Shown piece after piece: positions 63,802 to 64,000 of a stretch of 64,000 nt of DNA. The stretch spans positions 167,167 through 231,166 of the forward strand of contig CAIJRD010000010.1 in the NCBI GenBank assembly GCA_903822975.1. Reading direction: 5' to 3'. Position 1 is the first letter of the stretch. The number at the start of each line of letters is the position of its first letter. Below the pieces are notes generated by a model that was given only the letters and a program-made list of their open reading frames with translations, was not told where the DNA came from and did not search any database. Source of the DNA: an uncultured Sinobacteraceae bacterium. Its GTDB lineage: Bacteria > Pseudomonadota > Gammaproteobacteria > Nevskiales > Nevskiaceae. The position numbers and the translations under genes are program-made.

Positions 63802-64000
63802 CTAGATCGCGCTCAGACCAGCCACGCCGAGTTTGGCCGCGCGCTGACGCGCGATGCCGCGCAGCATGGAGATCGAAGTGACGCTGACCCAGCTGCCGAA
63901 GATCACGAACGGGAACCAGAACACGAACAATCCGTTCCACGAAAACGGACCCTTCTTGAACAGGAACGCGAGGGCGCCGACTTCAAACATCAGCGCTGCC
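63802..64000 (-). CDS. Membrane protein, C-terminal part only (cut by window edge)
   Basis: The last 65 codons of a gene that enters from the right edge. The frame stays open to base 64000, so the true start is outside. It encodes GALAFLFKKG, then a strongly hydrophobic helix with FFWF-like aromatic content (GLFVFWFPFVIFGSWVSVTSI) and a basic end (RGIARQRAAKLG). It lies just upstream of the AveC-family gene on the same strand and could be its operon partner. The family cannot be assigned from this fragment. Confidence 0.65.
   Translation of the reverse strand, partial: AALMFEVGALAFLFKKGPFSWNGLFVFWFPFVIFGSWVSVTSISMLRGIARQRAAKLGVAGLSAI

Overview
The window is GC-rich DNA from a Gram-negative bacterium: outer-membrane porin, TonB-dependent receptors, lipoprotein and MlaE-type permease genes are all present. 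The gene set (PQQ alcohol dehydrogenase, acyl-CoA thioesterase, EthD, AveC-like protein, YchJ, HslR, LigD) would fit an environmental, aerobic gammaproteobacterium, perhaps of the Nevskiales/Xanthomonadales type. That placement is inference. I saw no rRNA, tRNA, CRISPR array, phage or insertion sequence.

Region 1 (1-4.6 kb) holds the N-terminal part of a Ser/Thr kinase, two secreted proteins of unknown function, a VOC-fold protein and a MAPEG protein. Region 2 (4.6-21 kb) is an alcohol-oxidation locus: acetyl-CoA synthetase; a periplasmic binding protein fused to cytochrome c; a PQQ alcohol dehydrogenase with the extra Asp typical of lanthanide-dependent enzymes; a porin; an AcoR-like sigma-54 activator; an NAD aldehyde dehydrogenase; and two divergent TonB receptors, one closely resembling the PQQ receptor PqqU (YncD). 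I find sigma-54 promoter matches (GG-N10-GC) in front of the dehydrogenase, the porin and the aldehyde dehydrogenase. These suggest one regulon that takes an alcohol to aldehyde, acid and acyl-CoA. No pqq biosynthesis gene is in the window.

Region 3 (21-43 kb) starts with EthD and an unaccompanied mlaE. It continues with a dense set: tandem universal stress protein, acetate kinase, phosphoketolase, host-attachment-type protein, a six-hairpin glycosidase-like protein and a GH94 phosphorylase. FNR/Anr boxes (TTGAT-N4-ATCAA) lie before the stress protein (two), the host-attachment gene and the BON-domain gene at 42 kb, with a weaker one before phosphoketolase. This looks like a low-oxygen island in which phosphorolysed glucan and the phosphoketolase/acetate kinase route give ATP and acetate. 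Also here are an SbmA/ABCD-type transporter with a degraded ATPase domain, a lipase-like hydrolase, a TauD-type dioxygenase with a translationally coupled MFS transporter, and HslR.

Region 4 (43-64 kb) is rich in stress and repair genes: DUF3228 and YchJ proteins, a 1456-residue histidine kinase with two kinase cores, topoisomerase IB, an Hsp20 preceded by a ROSE-like RNA thermometer and a sigma-32-like promoter, an M14 peptidase, DUF4142, YihY and LigD (no Ku in the window), a peroxiredoxin-glutaredoxin fusion, small proteins, a NYN-type nuclease, acyl-CoA thioesterase and an AveC-family membrane protein. All family names come from reading motifs by eye; no database search was run.
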